A stretch of DNA of 47,392 nt from assembly GCA_023405135.1 (NCBI GenBank), contig JAEXYZ010000091.1:1-47392 (forward strand), written 5' to 3'. The position numbers and the translations under genes were made by a program. The notes beneath the pieces were generated by a model. That model searched no databases, was not told the DNA's origin, and was given only the letters and a program-made list of their open reading frames with translations. This document shows positions 34,568-43,605 of the stretch, piece after piece. Numbering within the stretch: the first letter of the stretch is position 1; each line of letters opens with the position of its first letter. This DNA is from Bacillota bacterium (GTDB lineage Bacteria; Bacillota; Bacilli; Bacillales_A; Planococcaceae).

Positions 34568-35315
34568 TCTACCGTTAAAAGGCAAAACAGTTGTTGTAAC
34601 AGGAACTTCTAAAACAACAACTGTCCTTTCTCAAATTGAATTACTAGGAGGAAATGCATTTGCGTATCCTCTTATTGAAACAAGAGAGATTATTGAACCA
34701 ATAGATTTTTTGCAGCTTGAAAAGGCTAAGAAAATGGATTGGCTTATTTTTACGAGTCAAAATGCTGTGGAAGTCTTTTGTAATAAATTAAATCGACATC
34801 AATTAAGTACTATGCAGTTTAAATCGAAAATTGCAGCAGTAGGAGAAAAAACCGCAAAAATGCTTGAGAATAATCATTTCAAAATAAGCTTTATGCCTTC
34901 TGTCTATAGTGCGGATGTTTTTGTAAAAGAATTCCCGTTAGTTGCTGGGGACAATCCTACGTGTTTATTTATTCGAGGGAAAAAGGCAAAGGACACATTA
35001 AAAAAGAGCCTTCCTTTTACAATTGAGGAATGGAATGTTTATGATACATTCGATCATCTTTCTAATGTAAAACCATTAATTGACTTAATTCAGTCAAAAG
35101 AAGAGGTAATCGTTATTTTTGCAAGTCCTTCTGCTGTTGATGTTTTTGCACGACTCGTTGCACCAATTGTTGGATGGACAAAAGCAAAATTCGCTGCGAT
35201 TGGACATATTACAGCTGCAAGAATTGAACATTATGGTGCACAAGTTACATATAAACCGAACAAATATACAATGCAAGCGGTTATAGAGGACATACAAAAT
35301 AGAGAGGATGCTTAA
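34560..35315 (+). CDS. hemD: Uroporphyrinogen-III synthase
   Basis: A 251-residue HemD with typically low sequence conservation. Recognisable blocks are WLIFTSQNAVEVF, a KIAAVGEKTA turn and VIFASPSAVDVF with AAIGHITA, which match the two-lobed fold. It closes hydroxymethylbilane to uroporphyrinogen III. It overlaps hemC by 8 bp and is followed after 2 bp by hemB, so identity rests on both motifs and context. Confidence 0.95.
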   Translation: MPNLPLKGKTVVVTGTSKTTTVLSQIELLGGNAFAYPLIETREIIEPIDFLQLEKAKKMDWLIFTSQNAVEVFCNKLNRHQLSTMQFKSKIAAVGEKTAKMLENNHFKISFMPSVYSADVFVKEFPLVAGDNPTCLFIRGKKAKDTLKKSLPFTIEEWNVYDTFDHLSNVKPLIDLIQSKEEVIVIFASPSAVDVFARLVAPIVGWTKAKFAAIGHITAARIEHYGAQVTYKPNKYTMQAVIEDIQNREDA

Positions 35316-35317
35316 AT

Positions 35318-36298
35318 ATGGCACAACTTAATTTTAAAAGACATCGTCGCCTTCGTACATCTGCTGCGATGCGATCAATGGTTAGAGAAACATACTTACA
35401 CAAAGAAGATTTAATTTATCCCATTTTTGTTATTGAAGGAGAAAATATTAAAAATCCAGTACAATCAATGCCTGGTGTTTATCAATTTTCATTAGATACT
35501 TTAGGTGAAGAGGTTGATGAAGTAGTAGAACTAGGAATTCCTGCTGTTATTTTATTTGGATTACCAGCAGAAAAGGATGCAGTAGGTACAGGTGCATTCC
35601 ATGATCACGGAATAGTACAAAAAGCTACACGATTTATTAAAGAACGTCATCCACAATTAATTGTTATTGCCGACACTTGTCTTTGTGAATTTACAGATCA
35701 TGGACATTGTGGTGTAGTTGAAGGGGACAAAATTTTAAATGATCCTTCTTTAGAAATTTTAGGTCGTACTGCCGTATCTCAAGCGCAAGCTGGAGCTGAT
35801 ATAATTGCACCATCTAATATGATGGATGGTTTTGTTGCTGCAATCCGTGTTGCTTTAGATGAAGCTGGCTTTGAGGATATTCCGATTATGTCGTATGCAG
35901 TAAAATATGCTTCAAGTTATTACGGTCCATTCCGTGATGCAGCTGATGGAGCTCCTCAGTTTGGAGACCGTAAAACATACCAAATGGATCCAGCAAACCG
36001 AATTGAAGCATTTCGTGAAGCTGAATCAGATATTGCAGAAGGAGCAGATTTCTTAATTGTTAAACCTGCTTTATCATATTTAGATATTGTTCGTGATGTT
36101 CGTAACAACTTTACTTTACCGATTGTTGCTTATAACGTATCAGGGGAATATGCAATGGTAAAAGCTGCAGCCCAAAATGGTTGGATTGAGGAAAGACCAA
36201 TTGTTATGGAAACATTACTAGGAATGAAACGTGCAGGAGCAGATATGATCATTACTTATCATTCTAAAGACGTTGCTCGTTGGTTGGAGGAAAAATAA
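35318..36298 (+). CDS. hemB: Delta-aminolevulinic acid dehydratase (porphobilinogen synthase)
   Basis: The 326-residue enzyme condenses two 5-aminolevulinates to porphobilinogen. Active-site lysines are Lys196 (SYAVKYASS) and Lys249 (LIVKPALSYLD). The zinc cysteines Cys121, Cys123 and Cys131 are all present in DTCLCEFTDHGHCG, so this is a zinc-dependent form. The hemL start codon follows one base after its stop. Confidence 0.98.
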   Translation: MAQLNFKRHRRLRTSAAMRSMVRETYLHKEDLIYPIFVIEGENIKNPVQSMPGVYQFSLDTLGEEVDEVVELGIPAVILFGLPAEKDAVGTGAFHDHGIVQKATRFIKERHPQLIVIADTCLCEFTDHGHCGVVEGDKILNDPSLEILGRTAVSQAQAGADIIAPSNMMDGFVAAIRVALDEAGFEDIPIMSYAVKYASSYYGPFRDAADGAPQFGDRKTYQMDPANRIEAFREAESDIAEGADFLIVKPALSYLDIVRDVRNNFTLPIVAYNVSGEYAMVKAAAQNGWIEERPIVMETLLGMKRAGADMIITYHSKDVARWLEEK

Positions 36299-36299
36299 A

Positions 36300-37589
36300 A
36301 TGAATTCATATGAAAAATCGATTCAAGCATTTTCTGAAAGTATTAACTTAATGCCAGGTGGAGTAAATAGTCCAGTTCGTGCATTTAAATCAGTTAATTT
36401 AGATCCAATTTTTATGGAATCGGGCCAAGGTGCTATTATTAAAGACATCGATGGCAATGAATATATTGACTACGTATTAAGCTGGGGACCATTAATTTTA
36501 GGTCATTCACATCCAGAGGTAGTGACAGCAATTCAAGAGCAAGTAGCTAAAGGCTCTTCATTTGGTGCGCCAACTTTACTTGAAAACAAACTTGCACAAA
36601 TAGTAATTGACCGTGTTCCTTCTGTTGAAATGGTACGTTTTGTTTCATCTGGTACAGAAGCAACAATGGCTGCATTACGACTTGCACGCGGCTATACAGG
36701 ACGAGATATTATTTTAAAATTCGAAGGATCTTACCATGGACACGGTGATTCATTGTTAATTAAAGCTGGTTCAGGGGTAGCAACTTTAGGTTTACCAGAT
36801 AGTCCTGGAGTTCCTTCAGATATTGCTAAAAATACAATGACAGTTGCTTATAATGATTTAGAAGCTGTTCAAGTTGTGTTTGAAAAGTTTGGGGAGCAAA
36901 TTGCAGCAGTAATCGTAGAACCTGTGGCAGGAAATATGGGTGTAGTTCCTCCTAAACCAGGCTTCTTAGAAGGATTGCGTAAAGTAACAGAAGACAATGG
37001 GGCACTCCTTATTTTTGATGAGGTAATGACAGGCTTCCGTGTTGATTACAATTGTGCTCAAGGCTATTTTGGAATTAACCCAGACTTAACTTGTTTAGGG
37101 AAAGTTGTCGGTGGGGGACTTCCGGTAGGAGCTTTTGCAGGGAAACGTGAAATTATGGAGCATATTGCACCAGCTGGTTCTGTATATCAGGCGGGAACAT
37201 TATCAGGTAATCCACTTGCAATGACTGCAGGGATTGAAACGTTATCTCGCTTAACACCAGAGACTTATGAATATTTCAAAAAGCTTGGTGACCAACTAGA
37301 AGCCGGCTTCCGTGAAGCTGCAACAAAATATAATATTCCTCATACTGTAAATCGTGCAGGATCTATGATTGGATTCTTCTTAACGAATGAAGATGTAGTA
37401 GACTTCGCATCTGCTAAAACTTCAGATTTACAATTGTTTGCAGAGTATTATAAATTGATGGCTGAAGAAGGGGTATACTTACCGCCATCACAATTTGAAG
37501 GTTTATTCATTTCAACAGCTCATACGGAAGAACATATAGCAAAAACGGTTCAAGCATTCCATACTGTATTTGCGAAGCTAGCTCGATAA
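36300..37589 (+). CDS. hemL: Glutamate-1-semialdehyde 2,1-aminomutase
   Basis: PLP aminomutase converting glutamate-1-semialdehyde to 5-aminolevulinate. The ATG preceded by TTGGAGGA gives 429 residues, the family length; an in-frame upstream ATG (36273) lies inside hemB. Motifs are MPGGVNSPVRAFK, SSGTEATMAALRLAR, FDEVMTGFR and LGKVVGGGLPVGAF with the Schiff-base lysine. It ends the heme operon, followed by a strong terminator. Confidence 0.98.
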   Translation: MNSYEKSIQAFSESINLMPGGVNSPVRAFKSVNLDPIFMESGQGAIIKDIDGNEYIDYVLSWGPLILGHSHPEVVTAIQEQVAKGSSFGAPTLLENKLAQIVIDRVPSVEMVRFVSSGTEATMAALRLARGYTGRDIILKFEGSYHGHGDSLLIKAGSGVATLGLPDSPGVPSDIAKNTMTVAYNDLEAVQVVFEKFGEQIAAVIVEPVAGNMGVVPPKPGFLEGLRKVTEDNGALLIFDEVMTGFRVDYNCAQGYFGINPDLTCLGKVVGGGLPVGAFAGKREIMEHIAPAGSVYQAGTLSGNPLAMTAGIETLSRLTPETYEYFKKLGDQLEAGFREAATKYNIPHTVNRAGSMIGFFLTNEDVVDFASAKTSDLQLFAEYYKLMAEEGVYLPPSQFEGLFISTAHTEEHIAKTVQAFHTVFAKLAR

Positions 37590-37626
37590 TTAAAAAATGT
37601 ATGTTGCTATACTTTCGTCTTAGAAA

Positions 37627-37654
37627 AATCTGCATACGGGGAAAGTTGCAGATT
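37627..37654. repeat. Small inverted repeat after hemL
   Basis: AATCTGC and GCAGATT form a perfect 7-bp stem with a 14-nt loop in the otherwise gene-free hemL-spoVID gap. No T run follows. Confidence 0.4.
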
Positions 37655-37714
37655 CCAACTTCGAGGGCTTGCTTGTGTAAAACAATATTTGAAAACATAT
37701 TTACTTATTAAAAT

Positions 37715-37756
37715 AGAGTGTTATTTCTCTTATTCTTAGAGAAATGACACTCTTTT
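37715..37756 (+). terminator. Strong terminator of the heme operon
   Basis: AGAGTGTTATTTCTC pairs with GAGAAATGACACTCT (one G-T pair), followed by five T. It isolates spoVID transcription. Confidence 0.92.
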
Positions 37757-37806
37757 TAGCATACTTTTATTTCTCACGCATATTGTAAAAACGGGAGGGA
37801 TATCAT

Positions 37807-38772
37807 ATGCAAAATATTAACTGGGAAATGATGACTCAATTTGTTTTTCCTGAACAGTGTGGCTGTGTAGAAGAAATTGTTTCTGTTGATATAAAACCAA
37901 TTTGGCAGCAAATCGAAACAGACGAATCTGTACGATTAGTTGGTATATATCACATTGCTGCGGTTGCACGCTTTAATCCAGATGAGACACCAGAATATTG
38001 TGAAGGCACATTGATTGATCAATTAGAATTTGATGGATCTGATGGTTATTTTGAATATGCACTACCATTAGAGGTTGATTTACCGAGAGAAAAAGTTGCT
38101 GAAAAACATCAGCCTCAAGTTTGCGTAAATGATGTCTCATTTTTTGTTTATGATGGTTCGAGCTGTACTTTTAAATGGGAAGTGGATTGTAAATTTAAAG
38201 AATCTGTTGAAGGTGCTTTATTTAATTATGAACCAATTGGTGAACCGAGTCCATTTTATGAACAATCTAATATTGAGCCGTCTCCATTAGAAAAAGAATA
38301 TCAATTAATGGAGAAAGAACCTGCTTCACAGGAGCCTGCTATAACAGAAGAACTTCGATTTGGTTATGATGCGATATTTCCAGAACAACCAAAACTTCCT
38401 GATTTAGATACAGTAGAACAACTGATAGAACAACCTAATATAGCAAAACAAGAAACAGTAGAAGAAGATATATATACGATAGAATCGCCTTATTCGAAGG
38501 GACAAACTGTATCTGAAACGCAAGAATATCAAACTACAAAACCAATCGTTGAAAGTAGTAGTGTGAAATTAGCTCCTGAATTTGAGTTTAGTCAAGGTAT
38601 TGTTGAGCAAATTGAAGAATCACCGACCGTTCAAAAGCAAGTAAAAGAACATAAGAAAGAAAAGGTAGTAGAGTCGAATCCATTTTTCCCAACAGATACA
38701 GATGATTTCTATAATGAATTGACAGAATCATATACGATATTGAACGTTTCAAATAAAATCCGTTACGAATAA
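37807..38772 (+). CDS. spoVID: Stage VI sporulation protein D, short form without LysM
   Basis: SpoVID-type spore-coat morphogenesis protein. Residues 1-135 match the conserved N-terminal coat-assembly domain (FVFPEQCGCVEEIVSVDIKP, VRLVGIYHIAAVARF). The middle is Glu/Pro/Gln-rich and low-complexity. The B. subtilis protein has about 575 residues and ends in a LysM domain that tethers the coat to the cortex; this one stops at 321 after DDFYNELTESYTILN, with no LysM. The position after hemL is as in B. subtilis. Whether the short form is native or truncated cannot be told without relatives. Its last 24 bp overlap a convergent ORF. Confidence 0.85.
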   Translation: MQNINWEMMTQFVFPEQCGCVEEIVSVDIKPIWQQIETDESVRLVGIYHIAAVARFNPDETPEYCEGTLIDQLEFDGSDGYFEYALPLEVDLPREKVAEKHQPQVCVNDVSFFVYDGSSCTFKWEVDCKFKESVEGALFNYEPIGEPSPFYEQSNIEPSPLEKEYQLMEKEPASQEPAITEELRFGYDAIFPEQPKLPDLDTVEQLIEQPNIAKQETVEEDIYTIESPYSKGQTVSETQEYQTTKPIVESSSVKLAPEFEFSQGIVEQIEESPTVQKQVKEHKKEKVVESNPFFPTDTDDFYNELTESYTILNVSNKIRYE

Positions 38773-38958
38773 ATAGCTAAGTAAAACTAGGAGTAACAAA
38801 AATAAAAAATCAACGGTTGTTGGTATAAATAAAGTTCGTAATGCTTGAAAAACCGTTATTGGAATTATAATTTGCTTACAAAAAAATCTTGTTTTTCTTA
38901 GCCATGGTGGTAATAAATAAGGATTATAGTTTCTTCCTTTAAAACCCCATTTTTTCAA
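38749..38958 (-). CDS. Possible small basic membrane protein overlapping the spoVID 3' end
   Basis: The 69 residues from a TTG start, with AAAGGATG upstream at good spacing, read MKKWGFKGRNYNPY..., then LLPPWLRKTRFFCK, and a C-terminal hydrophobic helix (about 45-65). The frame can be extended three codons to a GTG. Composition (basic, aromatic head; hydrophobic tail) is protein-like rather than shadow-like, and there is no alternative gene for this stretch. It is convergent with spoVID and overlaps it by 24 bp. The function is unknown. Confidence 0.5.
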   Translation of the reverse strand: MKKWGFKGRNYNPYLLPPWLRKTRFFCKQIIIPITVFQALRTLFIPTTVDFLFLLLLVLLSYLFVTDFI

Positions 38959-38992
38959 AATAATCACATCCTTTCATTAAATTCGTTGTCAC

Positions 38993-39020
38993 TTGAAAAC
39001 TGTTGATGTAATATTATACA
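38993..39020 (+). promoter_or_regulatory. Promoter of the valS leader
   Basis: TTGAAA (38993-38998) and TATACA (39015-39020) are 16 bp apart, just upstream of the T-box. Confidence 0.55.
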
Positions 39021-39042
39021 ATGAAAGCAGTCAAATAGTGAT

Positions 39043-39303
39043 GATGCAATGAAAAGGAAGAGTAAAATGATTTTGCTTGCACAAGAGAGGAAACGGTAGC
39101 TGAAAAGTTTCTGCTTGCAACCATTTGAACGTAGCCTTAGAGCAGCTTTTGTGAAATAACAGTAGCAAAACGCCGGTGAAAAGCCGTTATTAAAATGAGA
39201 GCCATTGGACTTTAATTTAACGTGTCTAATGGAATAAAGGTGGTACCGCGAATTAAATGATTAACTCCTTCGTCCTTTTTTGACGATAGGAGTTTTTATT
39301 TTG
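39043..39303 (+). ncRNA. T-box leader of valS
   Basis: The diagnostic T-box sequence AAAGGTGGTACCGCGAA lies at 39237-39252, followed by the terminator AACTCCTT ... AGGAGTT with a T run (39263-39300). The region upstream forms stem I, with GAAC before GTA (39127-39133), which I read as the specifier: a valine codon, consistent with valS. Uncharged tRNA-Val should stabilise the antiterminator and allow valS expression. Confidence 0.92.
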
Positions 39304-39342
39304 CCTTAAAACAGGCATCAAATAAAGGAGGAAATTGAATTT

Positions 39343-41994
39343 ATGACAGAACAACAAAACATTTCGATGCTAACGAAATACGATCCACAAAATATTGAAG
39401 CTGGACGTTATGAATGGTGGCTACAAGGTAAATTTTTCGAGGCACAGCCTAAAAGTGGGAAACAACCATATTCAATCGTTATTCCACCTCCAAATGTAAC
39501 AGGAAAGCTTCACCTAGGCCATGCGTGGGATACGACATTACAAGATATTTTAGTACGTATGAAACGCATGCAAGGATATGATGCTTTATGGTTACCTGGA
39601 ATGGACCATGCAGGGATTGCAACACAAGCAAAAGTTGAAGCAAAACTTCGTGAAGAGGGGTTGTCACGCTATGACCTTGGCCGTGAAAAATTCCTTGAAA
39701 AAACTTGGGAATGGAAAGAAGAATATGCGAATCATATTCGTGAGCAATGGGCAAAGCTTGGTTTAGGACTTGATTATACACGTGAACGTTTTACTCTTGA
39801 TGAGGGCCTATCTGACGCTGTAAAAGAAGTATTCGTTAAACTATATGAAAAAGGATTAATTTATCGCGGTGAGCGTATTATTAACTGGGACCCAGCAGCA
39901 AAAACAGCTTTATCTGATATCGAAGTAATCCATAAAGAAGTAGAAGGTGCTTTCTACCATATGGAATATCCATTAGCAGATGGATCAGGTGTTTTACGTG
40001 TAGCTACGACACGTCCAGAAACAATGTTAGGTGACTCTGGTGTTGCAGTTCATCCTGAAGATGAGCGCTACAAACATTTAGTTGGTAAAACAGTAATCCT
40101 TCCAATCGTTGGTCGAGAAATTCCAATTGTTGCGGATAGCTATGTTGATATGGAATTCGGTACAGGGGTTGTAAAAATGACACCAGCCCATGACCCGAAC
40201 GACTTTGAGGTTGGGAACCGTCATAATTTAGAGCGTATTCTTGTCATGAATGAAGATGGCACAATGAATGAGCTTGCAGGTAAATATGCAGGAATGGATC
40301 GTTTCGAATGTCGTAAACAAATCGTAAAAGATTTACAAGAAGCAGGTGTATTAGTTGAAATTGAGCCACATACACATCAAGTAGGTCACTCTGAACGCTC
40401 AGGTGCTGTAGTAGAGCCTTATCTTTCTGCACAATGGTTTGTAAAAATGGGACCTCTTGCTGAAGCTGCTTTAGAAATTCAAAAATCTGAAGCTGAAAAA
40501 GTAAATTTTGTACCAAACCGTTTTGAAAATACGTATAATCGCTGGATGGAAAATATCCATGACTGGTGTATTTCTCGTCAATTATGGTGGGGTCACCAAA
40601 TTCCAGCATGGTATCATAACGAAACAGGCGAAATTTATGTTGGTAAAGATGCGCCGGAAGATGCTGAAAACTGGACACAGGATGAAGATGTACTTGATAC
40701 TTGGTTCTCATCTGCATTATGGCCATTTTCAACAATGGGTTGGCCAGATATAGAAAATGAAGAATTTAAACGCTACTACCCTACAAATACATTAGTAACG
40801 GGCTATGACATCATTTTCTTCTGGGTAAGTCGTATGATTTTCCAAGGTAAAGAATTCACTGGCGTTCGTCCTTTTAAAGATGTATTAATTCACGGTTTAG
40901 TACGCGACGGTGAAGGACGTAAAATGAGTAAATCGCTAGGTAACGGTGTTGACCCAATGGATGTTATTGACAAATATGGTGCAGACTCACTTCGTTACTT
41001 CTTAGCAACTGGTTCATCACCAGGTCAAGATTTACGATATACAACTGAAAAAGTAGAAGCAGTTTGGAACTTTGCAAATAAAATTTGGAATGCTTCTCGC
41101 TTTGCCCTTATGAATATGGAAGGCTTAACATATGAAGAAATCGATTTAACAGGTAATTTAAATGTTGCTGATAAATGGATTTTAACTCGTTTAAATGAAA
41201 CGATCGAACGGGTAACAAGCCTTGCAGAGCGTTACGAATTTGGTGAAGTAGGTCGTGAATTATATAACTTTATTTGGGATGATTTCTGTTCATGGTATAT
41301 CGAAATGGCGAAGCTTCCACTATATGGTGAAGATGAGCAAGCAAAGAAAACTACTAGATCTGTCCTTGCTTATGTTCTTGACAACACAATGCGCTTATTA
41401 CATCCGTTCATGCCATTTATTACAGAAGAAATTTGGCAGCACCTTCCACATAGCGGAGAGTCCATTACAGTAGCTGCATGGCCAACTGTTAAAGATGAAT
41501 TTAACTTTAGTAATGAAGCAACAAACATGAAACTTCTCATGGACATTATACGTTCTGTACGAAATATTCGTGCAGAAGTAAATACGCCAATGAGTAAGAA
41601 AGTACCGTTATTCATTGCTGCTAAGGATGCTGAAACTGCTCGTGTGCTAGAAGAAAATAGCGCATATATTGAAAAATTCTGTAATCCTGAGACTTTAACA
41701 ATCGGTGAAAACATTGAAGCACCTAGCCAATCAATGTCAGCTGTTGTTACGGGGGCTGAATTGTTCTTACCATTAGCTGGTTTGATTAATCTAGAGGAAG
41801 AAATTGCTCGTCTTGAAAAAGAATTAGAGAAATGGGCGAAAGAAGTAAAATTAGTATCTGGTAAGCTTTCAAACGAAAAATTTGTCTCAAAAGCACCTGA
41901 AGAATTAGTTGCTAAAGAACGTGAAAAATTAGCTGATTATCAGGAAAAACATGAAGCTGTTGAAAAACGTTTAGCGGAATTAAAAAATATGTAA
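39343..41994 (+). CDS. valS: Valyl-tRNA synthetase
   Basis: Class I aminoacyl-tRNA synthetase of 883 residues. The HIGH motif is HLGH (57-60) within PPPNVTGKLHLGHAWD. The editing (CP1) domain includes TTRPETMLGDSGVAVHP. The KMSKS motif is intact at about 527-531 (GRKMSKSLGNG). An anticodon-binding domain and the C-terminal ValRS coiled coil (LEEEIARLEKELEKW) follow. AAAGGAGG precedes the ATG. Expression is under the T-box leader; a terminator closes the unit before folC. Confidence 0.99.
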   Translation: MTEQQNISMLTKYDPQNIEAGRYEWWLQGKFFEAQPKSGKQPYSIVIPPPNVTGKLHLGHAWDTTLQDILVRMKRMQGYDALWLPGMDHAGIATQAKVEAKLREEGLSRYDLGREKFLEKTWEWKEEYANHIREQWAKLGLGLDYTRERFTLDEGLSDAVKEVFVKLYEKGLIYRGERIINWDPAAKTALSDIEVIHKEVEGAFYHMEYPLADGSGVLRVATTRPETMLGDSGVAVHPEDERYKHLVGKTVILPIVGREIPIVADSYVDMEFGTGVVKMTPAHDPNDFEVGNRHNLERILVMNEDGTMNELAGKYAGMDRFECRKQIVKDLQEAGVLVEIEPHTHQVGHSERSGAVVEPYLSAQWFVKMGPLAEAALEIQKSEAEKVNFVPNRFENTYNRWMENIHDWCISRQLWWGHQIPAWYHNETGEIYVGKDAPEDAENWTQDEDVLDTWFSSALWPFSTMGWPDIENEEFKRYYPTNTLVTGYDIIFFWVSRMIFQGKEFTGVRPFKDVLIHGLVRDGEGRKMSKSLGNGVDPMDVIDKYGADSLRYFLATGSSPGQDLRYTTEKVEAVWNFANKIWNASRFALMNMEGLTYEEIDLTGNLNVADKWILTRLNETIERVTSLAERYEFGEVGRELYNFIWDDFCSWYIEMAKLPLYGEDEQAKKTTRSVLAYVLDNTMRLLHPFMPFITEEIWQHLPHSGESITVAAWPTVKDEFNFSNEATNMKLLMDIIRSVRNIRAEVNTPMSKKVPLFIAAKDAETARVLEENSAYIEKFCNPETLTIGENIEAPSQSMSAVVTGAELFLPLAGLINLEEEIARLEKELEKWAKEVKLVSGKLSNEKFVSKAPEELVAKEREKLADYQEKHEAVEKRLAELKNM

Positions 41995-42005
41995 TATGAT
42001 AGAAG

Positions 42006-42032
42006 ATGTCCTAGTTATGCTAGGGCATTTTT
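42006..42032 (+). terminator. Terminator of valS
   Basis: ATGTCCTAG pairs with CTAGGGCAT (one T-G pair) around a 5-nt loop, followed by five T. Confidence 0.88.
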
Positions 42033-42090
42033 CTTTGCAAGGACTATTATTAGATTAGGAAGTACTCAATAAAAGTTTAATTTAGATAGG

Positions 42091-42195
42091 TTAGGCGAGC
42101 GGGCTAAGAGACCAACACGACGTTGGTCATGGGAGCGATGCGACGTTCTCGCTCCCCACACGAGCCGCAGCAGCTTACGTGGTAGGCTGTGCTTT
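42091..42195. repeat. GC-rich triple-hairpin element between valS and folC
   Basis: About 105 bp with clearly elevated G+C and three consecutive inverted repeats. They are GACCAAC/GTTGGTC (42110-42128), GGGAGCGA/TCGCTCCC (42131-42156) and a looser CAC..AGCC/GGCT..GTG (42157-42191). It contains no convincing gene. It may be a REP- or MITE-like intergenic repeat or a structured small RNA; one copy is not enough to decide. Confidence 0.45.
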
Positions 42196-42326
42196 CTTGA
42201 AATAGTTCAATCTTCTAGAAGGTCGATAATAGACACTTTTATATGAACTTTATTTGAGATTGTCTTTCGTTTTATTGAGATATTTTTATAAATGGCTAAA
42301 TGATTTTATAAACAGGAGCAGATTAT

Positions 42327-43604
42327 ATGTTTCAGTCAATAGAAGAGTGTACGGATTTTATTTTTAGATTGAAGGCTAGTGAGTATAAGGGGGAGCCACT
42401 TGAAGCTGTTCGAATTATTTTAGAAGAGCTAGGTAACCCTCAAGAACGAGTTAGGTTTATTCATTTTGCGGGGTCGAATGGTAAGGGTTCAACTTTAAAT
42501 GCAACTCGTGAAATTTTAATGGAGCATGGTCTGTCAGTAGGAGCTTTTATATCTCCTCATCTAGAACGTGTCAATGAACGAATTACATTAAATAAAATCC
42601 AAATAGAAGATGAACAGTTTTTAAACTACGCAAATAGGATTTCAAATATTATTCAATTAAAATTGCATGGGAAATATCCTAGTTTTTTTGAAATTATGAC
42701 AGTATTAGCTCTATTACATTTTGCAAATGAAAATGTGGACGTTGCATTAATAGAGACAGGTATTGGTGGACGAGTTGATTCAACAAATATTATCGTTCCA
42801 GAAGTGTCCGTTATTACAACAATATCTTTAGAGCATACTGAAATATTAGGCGATACAATTGAAAAAATAGCTTATGAAAAAGCAGGTATTATTAAAAATA
42901 AAAAGCCTGTTGTTGTAGGTGTAAAGCAATATGAAGCATTACAGGTGATAAAAAAGAAAGCGACTGAATGCGATGCTGAAATTTTCTGTTTAGATGAGGA
43001 TTTTTATAATCTAAATATACAACAATCATCTCCCCAAATTTTTGATTTTCAATCACAGCAGCTTGTAATTAAAGACATTCCATTAGCTATGTCAGGTATA
43101 CATCAAGTAGAAAATGCTTCTTTAGCGATCATTGCCTCATTATTATTTGATGGAACGATTTCAAAAGAGACGATTCGTCGAGCATTACAACATGCCCGTT
43201 GGGAAGGGCGTTTTGAACAAATTGGCGAGCAAATTATTATCGATGGAGCACATAATTCTGAAGGAACGGCTGCATTAATCAAAACATTAAAGCAGGTCTA
43301 TCCGAATAAACGTTATAAATTTATTTATGCCGCTTTGATGGACAAGGATCACGAGAAAAGTATCGCGATGATGGACGAGGTTGCTGCTGCTATGAGGTTT
43401 ACAGAAATACCATTACCTCGTGCTGCAAAGGCACATCAACTTGCATCCCAGTCAAAACATTCGAACATAAGTGTAAATGAGGACTGGCAACGATTAATTC
43501 AGAATGAAGTACAAATACTTGGAGAAGATGAACTTTTAATTATAACTGGTTCACTCTATTTTATTGCAGAAGTAAGAACATTTTTATTAAAGAAGGTAGT
43601 ATAA
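42327..43604 (+). CDS. folC: Folylpolyglutamate synthase/dihydrofolate synthase, first copy
   Basis: Mur-ligase-like ATP-dependent enzyme of 425 residues that adds glutamate to (dihydro)folate. P-loop GSNGKGST (about 48-55), SPHLERVNERI, ETGIGGRVDSTN, TTISLEHTEILGDT, YEKAGIIK and IIDGAHN are all present. The SLEHTEILGDT block and the DGAHN loop are intact, so the protein looks active. A close paralog starts one base after its stop codon. A possible split of dihydrofolate synthase and polyglutamylation activities is inference. The start follows a weak AGGAGC site. Confidence 0.93.
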   Translation: MFQSIEECTDFIFRLKASEYKGEPLEAVRIILEELGNPQERVRFIHFAGSNGKGSTLNATREILMEHGLSVGAFISPHLERVNERITLNKIQIEDEQFLNYANRISNIIQLKLHGKYPSFFEIMTVLALLHFANENVDVALIETGIGGRVDSTNIIVPEVSVITTISLEHTEILGDTIEKIAYEKAGIIKNKKPVVVGVKQYEALQVIKKKATECDAEIFCLDEDFYNLNIQQSSPQIFDFQSQQLVIKDIPLAMSGIHQVENASLAIIASLLFDGTISKETIRRALQHARWEGRFEQIGEQIIIDGAHNSEGTAALIKTLKQVYPNKRYKFIYAALMDKDHEKSIAMMDEVAAAMRFTEIPLPRAAKAHQLASQSKHSNISVNEDWQRLIQNEVQILGEDELLIITGSLYFIAEVRTFLLKKVV

Positions 43605-43605
43605 C

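Noticed and set aside
37759..37786. Sigma-E-like promoter (GCATACT, 13 bp, CATATTGT) before spoVID
   Set aside because: Regulation by sigma-E is expected for spoVID, but the -10 match is poor and the predicted start would fall on the ribosome binding site.
40244..40735. 163-codon minus-strand frame inside valS
   Set aside because: Antisense shadow of a highly conserved gene; no ribosome binding site and no recognisable domain. The same applies to the other long frames opposite hemA, hemD, folC and maf.
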